The translations under genes and the position numbers were made by a program. A DNA stretch of 25,788 nucleotides. Source: UBA4486 sp041984885 (lineage in GTDB: Bacteria > Pseudomonadota > Gammaproteobacteria > Eutrophobiales > Eutrophobiaceae). Positions 1-7,118 of the stretch are shown here, in pieces. Under the pieces are notes generated by a model, which had not been told where the DNA came from, searched no databases, and saw only the letters and a list, made by a program, of their open reading frames with translations. Position 1 is the stretch's first letter, and each line of letters begins with the position of its first letter. Where the stretch lies: assembly GCA_041984885.1 (NCBI GenBank), contig JBHIXH010000032.1, forward strand, positions 1-25,788, written 5' to 3'.

Positions 1-839
1 AGATACCGAAAGTCAGGGAAGACCTCGGTTATGTGCCGCTGGTGACACCGACTTCACAGATTGTCGGTACGCAGGCCGTGTTGAACGTGTTGTCGGGTAA
101 ACGCTATGGCAGTATTTCCAAGGAAACGGCCGGCGTTTTAAAAGGAGAATACGGTGCGACACTGGCGCCGGTGAATGCTGAACTGCAGGCGCGGGTGCTC
201 GAAGGGAAGGAGGCGATCACCTGCCGACCGGCCGACCTGCTCGAACCGGAAGTCGATAAACTGACGGCCGAGTTTGCCGACCTGGTGAAAGAACATTCGT
301 TGCGCGTCGCCGATGACGAGATAGACGACGTCCTGACGTATGCCCTGTTTCCACAGGTCGGTCTGAAGTTTTTACAAAACCGCGATANNNNNNNNNNCCG
401 CGATAACCCGGCGGCGTTTGAACCGGCCCCGACAGCCGAAGACGCCACGAGTAAACCGGCTGCTACTGCGCCGGCCAATGACATTGGCGCAGCCGTGTAC
501 ACGGTTACGGTGAATGGTCAGCAGTATGTCGTTGAAGTCAACGAGGGTGGTGACCTGTCACAGATTCAACCGGCAACGGGTGCGGCACCGAGTGCACCGG
601 TTCCGGCAGCACCGCAGGCAGGCAGCGGTGAACCGGTCACGGCACCGCTGGCCGGCAACATCCTGCAAGTGCATGTCACGCCGGGTACTCATGTACAGAA
701 AGGTGACCTGATCCTGATCCTTGAAGCGATGAAAATGGAAACACAGGTTCTCGCTTCGAATCCGGGCACGGTGGAAAGTGTCGAGGTCAGCGAAGGCGAT
801 ACGGTCGCGGTCGGTGACACCTTGATCGTCCTTAGATAA
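1..839 (+). CDS. oadA: Oxaloacetate decarboxylase alpha subunit, 3' part
   Basis: This is the C-terminal part of the cytoplasmic carboxyltransferase/biotin carrier subunit of the Na+-pumping oxaloacetate decarboxylase, which moves CO2 from oxaloacetate to biotin. The reading frame is open from base 3 and the gene begins outside the window. The conserved carboxylase domain is recognisable (LGYVPLVTPTSQIVGTQAV near the left edge, then FPQVGLKFLQNR). An Ala/Pro/Thr-rich linker follows (about 415-640), then a biotinyl domain with the EAMKMET motif, whose biotinylated Lys codon is 732-734. Ten Ns interrupt the gene at 388-397 but keep the frame. oadB starts 11 bp downstream, so the two are probably one operon; an oadG gene would lie upstream, outside the window. 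The alternative, pyruvate carboxylase subunit B, is less likely because oadB follows directly. Confidence 0.95.
   Translation, partial: IPKVREDLGYVPLVTPTSQIVGTQAVLNVLSGKRYGSISKETAGVLKGEYGATLAPVNAELQARVLEGKEAITCRPADLLEPEVDKLTAEFADLVKEHSLRVADDEIDDVLTYALFPQVGLKFLQNRDXXXXRDNPAAFEPAPTAEDATSKPAATAPANDIGAAVYTVTVNGQQYVVEVNEGGDLSQIQPATGAAPSAPVPAAPQAGSGEPVTAPLAGNILQVHVTPGTHVQKGDLILILEAMKMETQVLASNPGTVESVEVSEGDTVAVGDTLIVLR
388..397. other. 10-N assembly gap, probably spurious
   Basis: Ten Ns lie inside oadA. The 8 bases before the gap (380-387, CCGCGATA) recur exactly after it (398-405). Removing 388-405 leaves the frame intact and gives FLQNRDNPAAFEPAP, the continuous sequence expected of OadA family members. 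The gap therefore looks like a scaffolding join between overlapping contig ends rather than missing sequence. Confidence 0.85.
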
Positions 840-850
840 CACGACTTACC

Positions 851-2020
851 ATGGAAGCGCTTACCGGTTTATGGCTCGATTCAGGGCTTAGTCAAATTAA
901 CGCGGGCCAAATCCTGATGATGGGTGTCGGCCTGCTGTTGCTTTACCTCGCCATCAGTAAAAACTTTGAACCGCTGTTGCTGGTGCCGATTGGTTTTGGT
1001 GCCATCCTCGTGAATATTCCCGGTGCTGATTTCGTTGCAGAACCGATCTACAACGCCAGCGGACATCTCGATGTCCCCGGTGGCGTGCTTTATTACATCT
1101 ACGAGATCGGCATTGCCACCGGCGTGTTTCCGTTGCTCATATTCATGGGCGTCGGTGCGATGACCGACTTCGGTCCGTTACTGGCGAATCCGAAAACGCT
1201 GTTTCTTGGCGCGGCCGCCCAGTTTGGTATTTTTTCTACTGTGCTCGGCGCGGTAGGTTTAACGATGGCAGGGATTATGGATTTCACCATCGCCGATGCC
1301 GCGGCGATTGGTATCATCGGTGGTGCCGACGGGCCGACTGCGATCTTTGTCGCGGGTCGACTGGCACCGGACCTGCTCGGCCCGATTGCGGTTGCCGCCT
1401 ATTCGTACATGGCACTGGTGCCATTCATTCAACCACCGATCATGCGCTTGTTGACGACGGAAAAAGAACGCCAGATCGTCATGGAACAGTTACGCCCGGT
1501 ATCACGTCGTGAAAAGATCATCTTTCCCATTACCGTGCTGCTGCTGGTCGCGATTTTTATTCCTACTGCTGCACCGTTACTCGGTATGTTTTGTCTCGGT
1601 AACCTGATGCGCGAATGCGGTGTCGTCGATCGTCTCAGCGATACGGCACAAAATTCGTTGATCAACTCGGTGACGATTTTCCTTGGGCTGGCTGTCGGTT
1701 CCAAGCTGGGTGCGGATAAATTTCTCGATGAAAAGACACTCGGCATCCTGCTGCTTGGCATGGTCGCGTTCGCCATTGGTACGGCGGCCGGTGTGCTGAT
1801 GGCGAAGTTAATGAACCTGATATCGAAAACCCCGGTGAACCCGTTGATCGGGGCGGCTGGCGTTTCCGCGGTGCCGATGGCCGCACGTGTCGCCAATAAA
1901 ATGGGACTGGAAGCAAACTCAAGTAACTTTTTATTAATGCACGCAATGGGACCAAACGTTGCCGGCGTGATCGGCTCGGCCGTGGCGGCCGGTGTCATGA
2001 TCAGTATGGTCGGCGGCTAG
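851..2020 (+). CDS. oadB: Oxaloacetate decarboxylase beta subunit (Na+ pump)
   Basis: This is the integral membrane subunit of the decarboxylase sodium pump. It decarboxylates carboxybiotin carried by the alpha subunit and couples this to Na+ export. The 389-residue protein is almost entirely hydrophobic helices. It carries the family signature GGADGPTAIF at residues 157-166, which I take to contain the Asp essential for Na+ transport in Klebsiella OadB, and a second conserved segment, NPLIGAAGVSAVPMAARVA, near the C-terminus. The length fits the shorter members of the family; enterobacterial OadB is somewhat longer. The ATG at 851 follows the oadA stop by 11 bp, which supports an oad(G)AB operon. 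Methylmalonyl-CoA or glutaconyl-CoA decarboxylase beta subunits are close homologues, but the oadA neighbour favours oxaloacetate. Confidence 0.95.
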   Translation: MEALTGLWLDSGLSQINAGQILMMGVGLLLLYLAISKNFEPLLLVPIGFGAILVNIPGADFVAEPIYNASGHLDVPGGVLYYIYEIGIATGVFPLLIFMGVGAMTDFGPLLANPKTLFLGAAAQFGIFSTVLGAVGLTMAGIMDFTIADAAAIGIIGGADGPTAIFVAGRLAPDLLGPIAVAAYSYMALVPFIQPPIMRLLTTEKERQIVMEQLRPVSRREKIIFPITVLLLVAIFIPTAAPLLGMFCLGNLMRECGVVDRLSDTAQNSLINSVTIFLGLAVGSKLGADKFLDEKTLGILLLGMVAFAIGTAAGVLMAKLMNLISKTPVNPLIGAAGVSAVPMAARVANKMGLEANSSNFLLMHAMGPNVAGVIGSAVAAGVMISMVGG

Positions 2021-2025
2021 CTGGA

Positions 2026-2041
2026 AACAACCACGGTTGTT
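2026..2041. terminator. Small hairpin between convergent oadB and M48 genes
   Basis: AACAAC, a four-base loop and GTTGTT form a perfect 6-bp stem just after the oadB stop and just beyond the stop of the convergent peptidase gene. There is no T-tract on the plus side and only a short TT on the minus side, so it is at best a weak bidirectional terminator or 3'-end stabiliser. Confidence 0.3.
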
Positions 2042-2047
2042 ACGCGG

Positions 2048-2866
2048 TTACTTCGGGTTATTGCAATCCGGCTTTAAACCTTTCTCCCTGGCCTGCTTAT
2101 AGTTTTGCATCGCTTCGGCCATGTGTTGCTGCAACAGTTTTATGCGCGACTCGCTCGACGGATGCGTCGACAAAAATTCCGGAGGTTGCTTGCCGGCCGC
2201 CTTGCCCATGTTTTGCCACAGCGTGACGCTTTGACGCGGATCAAATCCGGCCCTGGCCATCATCTGCAATCCGAGTATGTCGGATTCGCTCTCCTGTGAT
2301 CGACCATACGGCATAAGAATACCGTATTGTGCACCGAGCCCGAGCAAGCCAAGCAGTTGGGCTTTCTCCGGTGACGCAGCGGCACCAATCACCTGCGCCA
2401 GTTGTACACCGGTCTGTGTCGCAAACGCGGCAGACACTCGCGCGTTACCGTGATCAGCAAGTACGTGCGCGATCTCATGACCAATGACGGCCGCCAGTTG
2501 ATGCTGGTTCGAGGCGACACCCAACAGCCCGGTATAGACACCGATCTTGCCGCCGGGTAAGGCAAACGCATTCACGGCCGCATCGTCGAACACGACCAGT
2601 TCCCACTTGATGTTTGAATTTACCTGTTTATATACCGCGGTTGCCACACAGGCGACGTAGTCGTTGACCGCCTGGTCTTTCGAGATCGGTGTCTTTTTCT
2701 TGATGTCGTCAAACGCGGTGACGCCCATTTTTGTCATCTGCGAATCTGGAAACAGTTTCAACTGGCGCTGGCCGGTCGGCGAGGTCGCACAGCTGGCGAT
2801 GGCGAACACTATCGAGACAAGAATTAACTTCGTGACAGCGGTAGTTAATCGGTTTTTTTCAATCAT
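2048..2866 (-). CDS. M48 family zinc metallopeptidase, predicted lipoprotein
   Basis: This is a predicted periplasmic, membrane-anchored zinc protease of the YggG/LoiP-YcaL type, likely involved in outer-membrane or envelope protein quality control. The 272-residue product has a short basic N-terminus, a hydrophobic stretch (about residues 13-25) and a lipobox (AIASC) with Cys26 as the lipidation site. The zinc motif HEIAH is at residues 130-134. The downstream ESESD at 192-196 fits the third-ligand motif (usually ExxAD), and an STHPSSESRIKLL segment typical of M48C enzymes lies near the C-terminus. It is transcribed toward oadB and is not part of an obvious operon. Its upstream region is shared divergently with the helicase gene. 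Function beyond the fold is inferred from the family. Confidence 0.93.
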   Translation of the reverse strand: MIEKNRLTTAVTKLILVSIVFAIASCATSPTGQRQLKLFPDSQMTKMGVTAFDDIKKKTPISKDQAVNDYVACVATAVYKQVNSNIKWELVVFDDAAVNAFALPGGKIGVYTGLLGVASNQHQLAAVIGHEIAHVLADHGNARVSAAFATQTGVQLAQVIGAAASPEKAQLLGLLGLGAQYGILMPYGRSQESESDILGLQMMARAGFDPRQSVTLWQNMGKAAGKQPPEFLSTHPSSESRIKLLQQHMAEAMQNYKQAREKGLKPDCNNPK

Positions 2867-3222
2867 GTTGTTGTAACCGGCAATAAAGACTGTCTAAATA
2901 TGATACACAATCAGGCTGTGAGTTTCGGGGAAATAACCACGATTTAACTGGCTTTTTGTTTTTATTGTGTTACCGTGCGCGCAGCTGGTGACACCTGAAC
3001 AGTGCCCAGCGCGTCATCGTTAGTTGAAAGTTTGCCTCCTTGTTTGCCGATTTGATTGCGGCGACTTCCCGAGTCCTACCGTTCTTGCTTGATGGGAACC
3101 ACTACTGAATGCCGCACCCGGGCAGAGTCCTGCGCGTGAATACGTTGCGCCTGCCATTTCGCCGGTATTGTCCATCCGCATTGGTTTGACCCTGCCGCTT
3201 TACTTTAATAAAGGTATTAATA
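2867..3222 (+). promoter_or_regulatory. Intergenic region with probable long leader of the helicase gene
   Basis: This is a 356-bp gap between divergent genes. The half near the peptidase is AT-rich and must carry its promoter. From about 3030 to 3190 the sequence is GC-richer and looks structured: GCAG/CTGC form a small hairpin at 3122-3133, and the heptamer GAGTCCT occurs at 3071-3077 and 3125-3131. No ORF of note fills it. The helicase SD-like AAAGG lies about 10 bases before its ATG. I read the segment as a long structured 5' UTR, by analogy with the long leaders of cold-induced DEAD-box helicase mRNAs. This is inference; I cannot name an RNA family. Confidence 0.4.
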
Positions 3223-4518
3223 ATGAGTTTTACAGACCTCGGCCTGTCGGAGGCCTTACTGCGTGCAGTAGAAAAATCCGGCTATCAGAATCCGACACCC
3301 ATTCAGCAGAAGGCGATCCCGTCGATCCTGGACGGCCATGACATGATGGCTGCTGCCCAGACCGGCACCGGCAAGACGGCCGGTTTTACCCTGCCGCTGC
3401 TGCAGATTCTCAGTGAACGTCGATCATTAAAACCAAAACACACACGTTCACTTGTAATCACGCCGACACGCGAACTGGCCGCACAGGTCGAGGAGAGCGT
3501 GAACAAGTACGGCAAGTTTTTAAATTTAAAATCGGCCGTTGTTTACGGTGGCGTCAACATGCATCGACAGATCAAACGCCTGCAACAGGGTGTTGATATT
3601 CTGGTTGCTACCCCGGGCCGCTTGCTTGACCTGTACCGACAACGGGCGGTGTGTTTCGATTCGATCGAAATACTCGTACTGGATGAGGCCGACCGCATGC
3701 TCGACATGGGCTTTCTGCCGGACATCAAGACCGTGTTGCAGGCAATACCGGATCAGCATCAGACATTGCTGTTCTCGGCGACGTTTTCCAACGAGATCCG
3801 CAAGCTGGCGAAAACCATCTTGCACCAGCCGGTCGAGATCGACATAGCCCCGCGTAATACAACGGTGAAAAGCATCCAGCAACGTGTCATTACTGTCGAC
3901 AAGGCACGTAAAACCGAACTGCTGAAATCACTGCTCGAGGACAATAACTGGTTCCAGGTTCTTGTTTTCAGTCGCACCAAGCGTGGTGCCGACAAGCTGG
4001 TAAAGAAACTGAAAAGTGCAAACATTCGCGCTGACGCGATCCATGGAGACAAGAGCCAGGCGCACCGTACGCGTGTGTTGAAGCAATTCAAACTGAACAA
4101 GACGCGTGTACTGGTAGCGACTGATATCGCCGCCCGCGGTATCGATGTGCAGAATCTCTCGCACGTGATCAATTTCGATCTACCGCAGGTAGCGGAAGAC
4201 TATGTACACCGTATCGGCCGTACCGGTCGTGCCGGTGCCAGCGGTGAGGCGATTTCACTCGTCAGTGCCGATGAAGCCGAGTTTTTGTTTGCGATTGAGA
4301 AACTGACGAACAGCAAACTGCCACGTGAAGAAGTCGAAGGCTTTGAAGCAGTACACGCCATACCGGAAACGCAGAAGAAAAAAGGCGGTAACAAGCCGGG
4401 CAAAAAACAGGGGCATCGCGGTTATTCCAAATCGAAAAATAATTCAAACCAGCCGCCACGCAACCGTCATCGTCGTAACGAATCGAGGAGTCGAAGCCGT
4501 TCACAAAAACAAAAATGA
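3223..4518 (+). CDS. rhlE: DEAD-box ATP-dependent RNA helicase, RhlE type
   Basis: This is a cytoplasmic RNA helicase that remodels RNA duplexes in ribosome assembly or RNA turnover. All core motifs are visible in the 431-residue protein: Q motif (F3 and PTPIQQ at 24-29), Walker A AQTGTGKT (45-52), PTRELAAQ (81-88), TPGRLLD (130-136), DEAD (154-157), SAT (185-187), ARGIDV (304-309) and HRIGRTGR (329-336). A Lys/Arg/Ser-rich, low-complexity basic tail from about residue 385 to the end should bind RNA and is typical of RhlE-like proteins. The start MSFTDLGLS is the usual RhlE N-terminus. The gene stands alone between the divergent peptidase and the propeller gene, with a probable structured leader upstream. 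SrmB or DbpA identity is less likely from the N-terminus and tail. Confidence 0.95.
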   Translation: MSFTDLGLSEALLRAVEKSGYQNPTPIQQKAIPSILDGHDMMAAAQTGTGKTAGFTLPLLQILSERRSLKPKHTRSLVITPTRELAAQVEESVNKYGKFLNLKSAVVYGGVNMHRQIKRLQQGVDILVATPGRLLDLYRQRAVCFDSIEILVLDEADRMLDMGFLPDIKTVLQAIPDQHQTLLFSATFSNEIRKLAKTILHQPVEIDIAPRNTTVKSIQQRVITVDKARKTELLKSLLEDNNWFQVLVFSRTKRGADKLVKKLKSANIRADAIHGDKSQAHRTRVLKQFKLNKTRVLVATDIAARGIDVQNLSHVINFDLPQVAEDYVHRIGRTGRAGASGEAISLVSADEAEFLFAIEKLTNSKLPREEVEGFEAVHAIPETQKKKGGNKPGKKQGHRGYSKSKNNSNQPPRNRHRRNESRSRSRSQKQK

Positions 4519-4669
4519 ACGACCCGCAGCAGTATCCTGGATCAGTAACACTGCGCAATTACACCTGGGCACAGGCTGGTATGTACGTATAAATCGCGAA
4601 GGGTCAACGTCGATGGCTGATTCTCTGATAGTATAGGATCAGTCTGCATGTCACGGCGAGGACCAGCGA

Positions 4670-5854
4670 ATGTCGGATCTATTGTTACTCGGTACCCGCA
4701 AGGGTGCCGTTCTGTTTCAACGGAATCACTCCGGCTGGCAACCTGAACCCATTTTGCATGCAGGCATCCCGGTCTGTTACGCGGCACGCGATCCGCGCGA
4801 CGGGACGTTATGGGCCTCGCTTGATCATGGTCACTGGGGACCCAAACTATCGCGTTCGCGTGACGGGGGTGCGAACTGGGAAGACCTCACACCGGTCAAA
4901 TACCCGGTAGGCGCGCGCCATATCATTCAATATATGCCGACCGCGGATTTCGATCCGACGGCACCGGCCGCGAAGCCGGAATACCGGGATGCGACTGTCT
5001 ACAAGATCTGGACGCTGGCATTCGGCAGTGCCGAACAACCCGGTCGACTCTATGCCGGCACGATACCCGGTGGTCTGTTTGTCAGCGACGATGGTGGTGA
5101 TAGCTGGCAACTGAACCGGCCACTGTGGAACCACGAGAGTCGCGGCGGCGATCTGTTTAACGGTGAGGCAACCAGCGAAAACCGCTGGTGGGGTACCCCG
5201 GCAAGCATCGATTATGGTGTGTTTGAACCGGGCATTCATTCGATTGTCATCGACCCGCGCAATGCCGATCACATACACGTCGCGGTCTCGTCGGCCGGTA
5301 TTCTGGAAACTACGGATGGTGGTCACAGCTGGGCCAGTTGCAACCGCGGCATGCGTGCCGATTACTTGCCGGAACCAGACGTGGAGTGGGGACACGACCC
5401 GCATTTCATCACGGCCTGTGCCGCTCAGCCGGATCATGTCTGGCAACAAAATCACTTTGGCGTTTATTACAGTGACGATGACACGAAGAACTGGCGCAAG
5501 GTCAGCCAGCCTGACGTCGGTGTCAACTTCGGTTACCCGATCGCGGTGGATGCCAATGACGGCCGCACGGCCTGGATCGTGCCGGCACGCAGTGATGCCG
5601 AACGGATGGCGATCGACGGCGGCTTGTTTGTCGCACGGACAAGCGATGGGGGTGAATCCTGGCAAACATTTCGTGAGGGTCTGCCACAGGATAACGCACA
5701 TGATATCGTGTTTCGCCATGCACTCGACGTCGCCGGTGATTACGTCTGTTTCGGTAGTACGACCGGCAATGTTTACCTGTCTGAAGACCGCGGTGAAAGC
5801 TGGCAATGCCTCGGCAATAATTTTCCCCCGGTGTATTCGGTACGGTTTGGTTAA
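4670..5854 (+). CDS. BNR/Asp-box beta-propeller protein (sialidase/Vps10-like fold)
   Basis: The 394-residue protein has no signal peptide and no membrane segment, so it is probably cytoplasmic. Six Asp-box motifs (S/T-x-D-x-G-x-x-W) can be read: SRDGGANW 63-70, SDDGGDSW 139-146, TTDGGHSW 214-221, SDDDTKNW 268-275 (degenerate), TSDGGESW 324-331 and SEDRGESW 371-378. Their spacing fits one propeller. Asp boxes mark the fold, not sialidase activity, and I see no basis for naming a glycosidase. The start MSDLLLLGTRKG matches the usual opening strand of this family. The stop is 2 bp before the MoaD-like gene, implying translational coupling and a shared task. Similar propeller plus MoaD/ThiS-like pairs occur in other bacteria as far as I recall, but their function is not known to me. 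Confidence 0.9.
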   Translation: MSDLLLLGTRKGAVLFQRNHSGWQPEPILHAGIPVCYAARDPRDGTLWASLDHGHWGPKLSRSRDGGANWEDLTPVKYPVGARHIIQYMPTADFDPTAPAAKPEYRDATVYKIWTLAFGSAEQPGRLYAGTIPGGLFVSDDGGDSWQLNRPLWNHESRGGDLFNGEATSENRWWGTPASIDYGVFEPGIHSIVIDPRNADHIHVAVSSAGILETTDGGHSWASCNRGMRADYLPEPDVEWGHDPHFITACAAQPDHVWQQNHFGVYYSDDDTKNWRKVSQPDVGVNFGYPIAVDANDGRTAWIVPARSDAERMAIDGGLFVARTSDGGESWQTFREGLPQDNAHDIVFRHALDVAGDYVCFGSTTGNVYLSEDRGESWQCLGNNFPPVYSVRFG

Positions 5855-5856
5855 GC

Positions 5857-6138
5857 ATGATGCCGACCGTCAGCATGACCTCGCATCTTTACCGGTTTTT
5901 TCCGCAATTGAAAAATCGCGAGATCACGGTATCGACCGGTTCTGTTGCCGACGTATTACGTGAAGTTGATTCGATTGCCGCGGGTTTCTCGGATTACGTG
6001 CTGGATGACCATGGCGCCTTGCGTCGACATGTACATATCAGTGTGAATAATATCGTCGTGATCGACAGACAGACGTTGTCGGATCAGGTCCCGGTTGATG
6101 GGACAGTGTATATCTTCCAGTCATTGACCGGCGGCTAG
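5857..6138 (+). CDS. MoaD/ThiS family ubiquitin-like protein ending in Gly-Gly
   Basis: This is a 93-residue beta-grasp protein of the sulfur-carrier family. Features seen: an opening strand (SHLYRFFPQ), an internal RRHVHISVNN strand-turn, a DGTVYIFQSLTGG ending, and the C-terminal Gly-Gly that in MoaD/ThiS is adenylated and converted to thiocarboxylate. It is longer than minimal ThiS (about 66 residues) and close to MoaD. The ATG at 5857 is 2 bp after the propeller stop and has no good SD, as expected for coupled translation. Starts at 5860 or 5875 are also possible. No MoaE, MoeB/ThiF-type E1 or JAB peptidase is encoded in the window, so molybdopterin synthesis cannot be assumed. The role is inferred from fold and C-terminus only. 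Confidence 0.88.
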   Translation: MMPTVSMTSHLYRFFPQLKNREITVSTGSVADVLREVDSIAAGFSDYVLDDHGALRRHVHISVNNIVVIDRQTLSDQVPVDGTVYIFQSLTGG

Positions 6139-6182
6139 CAGTGAAGCCAGCCTGACAGAAGTTAACGTCGTTATTCCAGCTA

Positions 6183-6608
6183 ATGGATTCAAGCGTACAT
6201 TACCTGATCGCTGCGGACGTATTACTGTTCACCCATGTTGTCATAGCTGCGTTTATCGTATTCGGCCTGTTGTTTATTTTTGCCGGAAAAATTTTTTCAT
6301 GGTCTGCGGCATATAATCCCTGGTTTCGCCTGGTTCACCTGATCACGATAGGCATCGTTGTGCTGCAATCCTGGCTCGGTGTGATCTGTCCACTTACGAC
6401 ATGGGAGATGATGCTGCGGGAAAAGGCCGGTGACGCGGTTTATGCCGGCACGTTTATCTCTCACTGGCTGGAGACAATTTTATATTACCAGGCACCGGCA
6501 TACGTGTTCATTGCCAGTTACACGCTGTTTGGTCTACTGGTAGTGGCCAGCTGGTTTTGGGTCCGGCCACGGCCATTCACCAAAAAGCAAAGCCACCCTG
6601 TAGATTAA
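6183..6608 (+). CDS. DUF2784 family membrane protein
   Basis: This is a 141-residue inner-membrane protein with about four hydrophobic segments (residues roughly 8-33, 48-68, 90-102 and 104-126). The conserved DUF2784 pattern is visible: an N-terminal helix with HxxxxxFIVFG, then GVICPLTTWEMMLRE (residues 66-80), a Gly/Tyr stretch and FISHWLETILY. The family is widespread in proteobacteria and has no assigned function; no catalytic motif is evident to me. The ATG at 6183 lies 44 bp after the MoaD-like gene on the same strand, so co-transcription is possible but unproven. The gene runs into the convergent small membrane-protein gene 9 bp downstream. Confidence 0.88.
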   Translation: MDSSVHYLIAADVLLFTHVVIAAFIVFGLLFIFAGKIFSWSAAYNPWFRLVHLITIGIVVLQSWLGVICPLTTWEMMLREKAGDAVYAGTFISHWLETILYYQAPAYVFIASYTLFGLLVVASWFWVRPRPFTKKQSHPVD

Positions 6609-6609
6609 C

Positions 6610-6629
6610 CTGCCGGTTTAAACCGCCAG
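6610..6629. terminator. 20-bp near-palindrome at the convergent 3' ends
   Basis: CTG-C-CGGTTTAAACCG-C-CAG is symmetric apart from one C/C mismatch pair. It sits 1 bp after the DUF2784 stop and covers the stop of the opposing gene. No T-tract follows on either strand, so it may be a weak bidirectional terminator or chance symmetry. Confidence 0.25.
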
Positions 6630-6992
6630 TTTCCCGCTCATGTAGAAATAGGCCATAAGCAGCAATAAAAAGACATACAGTAACAGCGCAAATGACGCAC
6701 AAAGCCGCGTGGCAACAATCTCTGACAGGCGGATACATTTATAACTGGCAAATCCGGCAACGACAAAAACCAGGCAGCCCAGCGAAAAACCGTACATCAG
6801 CTGCCGCGATGAACCTTCACTGTCACTTGACCGGGTGAAGTCGATACCGATGTAGGGTAACAGGTTGAGGAAAACGAACGGCGCAATGACTATCGTCCAG
6901 TAGATAAACTTTAGCCGGTCTTTGTCGCTGTCTGCTGTCAATGCCAAACCCGTATCTGTTGAATCAGAACTGAATTTTACCAGAGTTAACAA
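6618..6992 (-). CDS. Hypothetical small membrane protein
   Basis: I do not recognise a family. The 124-residue product has a polar N-terminus rich in Ser, Asp and Thr (about residues 1-28) and three hydrophobic segments: around FIYWTIVIAPFVFLNLLPY, around GFSLGCLVFVVAGFA, and a long C-terminal helix with ASFALLLYVFLLLLMAYF. The only upstream start in this frame is a TTG at 6990-6992 with no clear SD; the next in-frame TTG is at codon 16 and the first ATG falls well inside the protein, so the N-terminus is uncertain. The gene faces the DUF2784 gene, with stops 9 bp apart, and diverges from the alpha/beta hydrolase gene. Coherent helix-loop-helix composition argues for a real gene, though a small one. 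Confidence 0.6.
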   Translation of the reverse strand: MLTLVKFSSDSTDTGLALTADSDKDRLKFIYWTIVIAPFVFLNLLPYIGIDFTRSSDSEGSSRQLMYGFSLGCLVFVVAGFASYKCIRLSEIVATRLCASFALLLYVFLLLLMAYFYMSGKLAV

Positions 6993-6995
6993 CTA

Positions 6996-7001
6996 TATAA
7001 T
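6996..7001 (+). promoter_or_regulatory. Possible -10 box for the alpha/beta hydrolase gene
   Basis: TATAAT, a perfect sigma70 -10 hexamer, lies 118 bp before the hydrolase ATG. The matching -35 is poor (TTTTAC 15 bp upstream or AATTTT 17 bp upstream), so the call rests on the -10 alone. Confidence 0.35.
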
Positions 7002-7019
7002 CGCTTTTCCGGTTCGTTG
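6999..7019 (+). repeat. 21-bp near-repeat, upstream copy
   Basis: AATCG-c-TTTTCCGGTTCG-t-TG here matches 8049-8069 at 19 of 21 bases. The downstream copy is the end of the alpha/beta hydrolase gene and encodes NRFSGSL. Read in the same register this copy also encodes NRFSGSL, the two differences being synonymous (CGC/CGT, TTG/CTG). It may be the relic 3' end of a paralogous gene. Confidence 0.45.
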
Positions 7020-7118
7020 ATTGACCGTTTTTCTGCAGTTAGCCGGTCGTTTATACTGTCATTCCGAACCATAATATTACCCATATCATGCCAGACTTGT
7101 GATGAATGGAGGTGGATT

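Noticed and set aside
4847..5806. A 319-codon open frame on the minus strand inside the propeller gene
   Set aside because: It lies wholly antisense to a gene with six Asp-box motifs, its translation has no domain-like pattern, and it reflects codon bias of the real gene.
4670..5854. Calling the propeller protein a sialidase
   Set aside because: Asp boxes define the fold only; there is no signal peptide and I could not identify a sialidase Arg triad or FRIP motif.
5163..5963. A 266-codon frame on the plus strand overlapping the propeller and MoaD-like genes
   Set aside because: Out-of-frame shadow rich in Arg, Thr and Ser, with no recognisable motif; the true frames on both genes are well supported.
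6955..6978. TCTGTTGAATCAG...AATTTT here and at 11341-11364, 21 of 24 bases alike
   Set aside because: Only 13 contiguous bases are identical, which is expected by chance in a window of this size, and the contexts are unrelated.
7017..7118. Upstream TTG start for the alpha/beta hydrolase
   Set aside because: It has no SD and would place 34 residues before the signal anchor, whereas the ATG at 7119 has GGAGGTGG.
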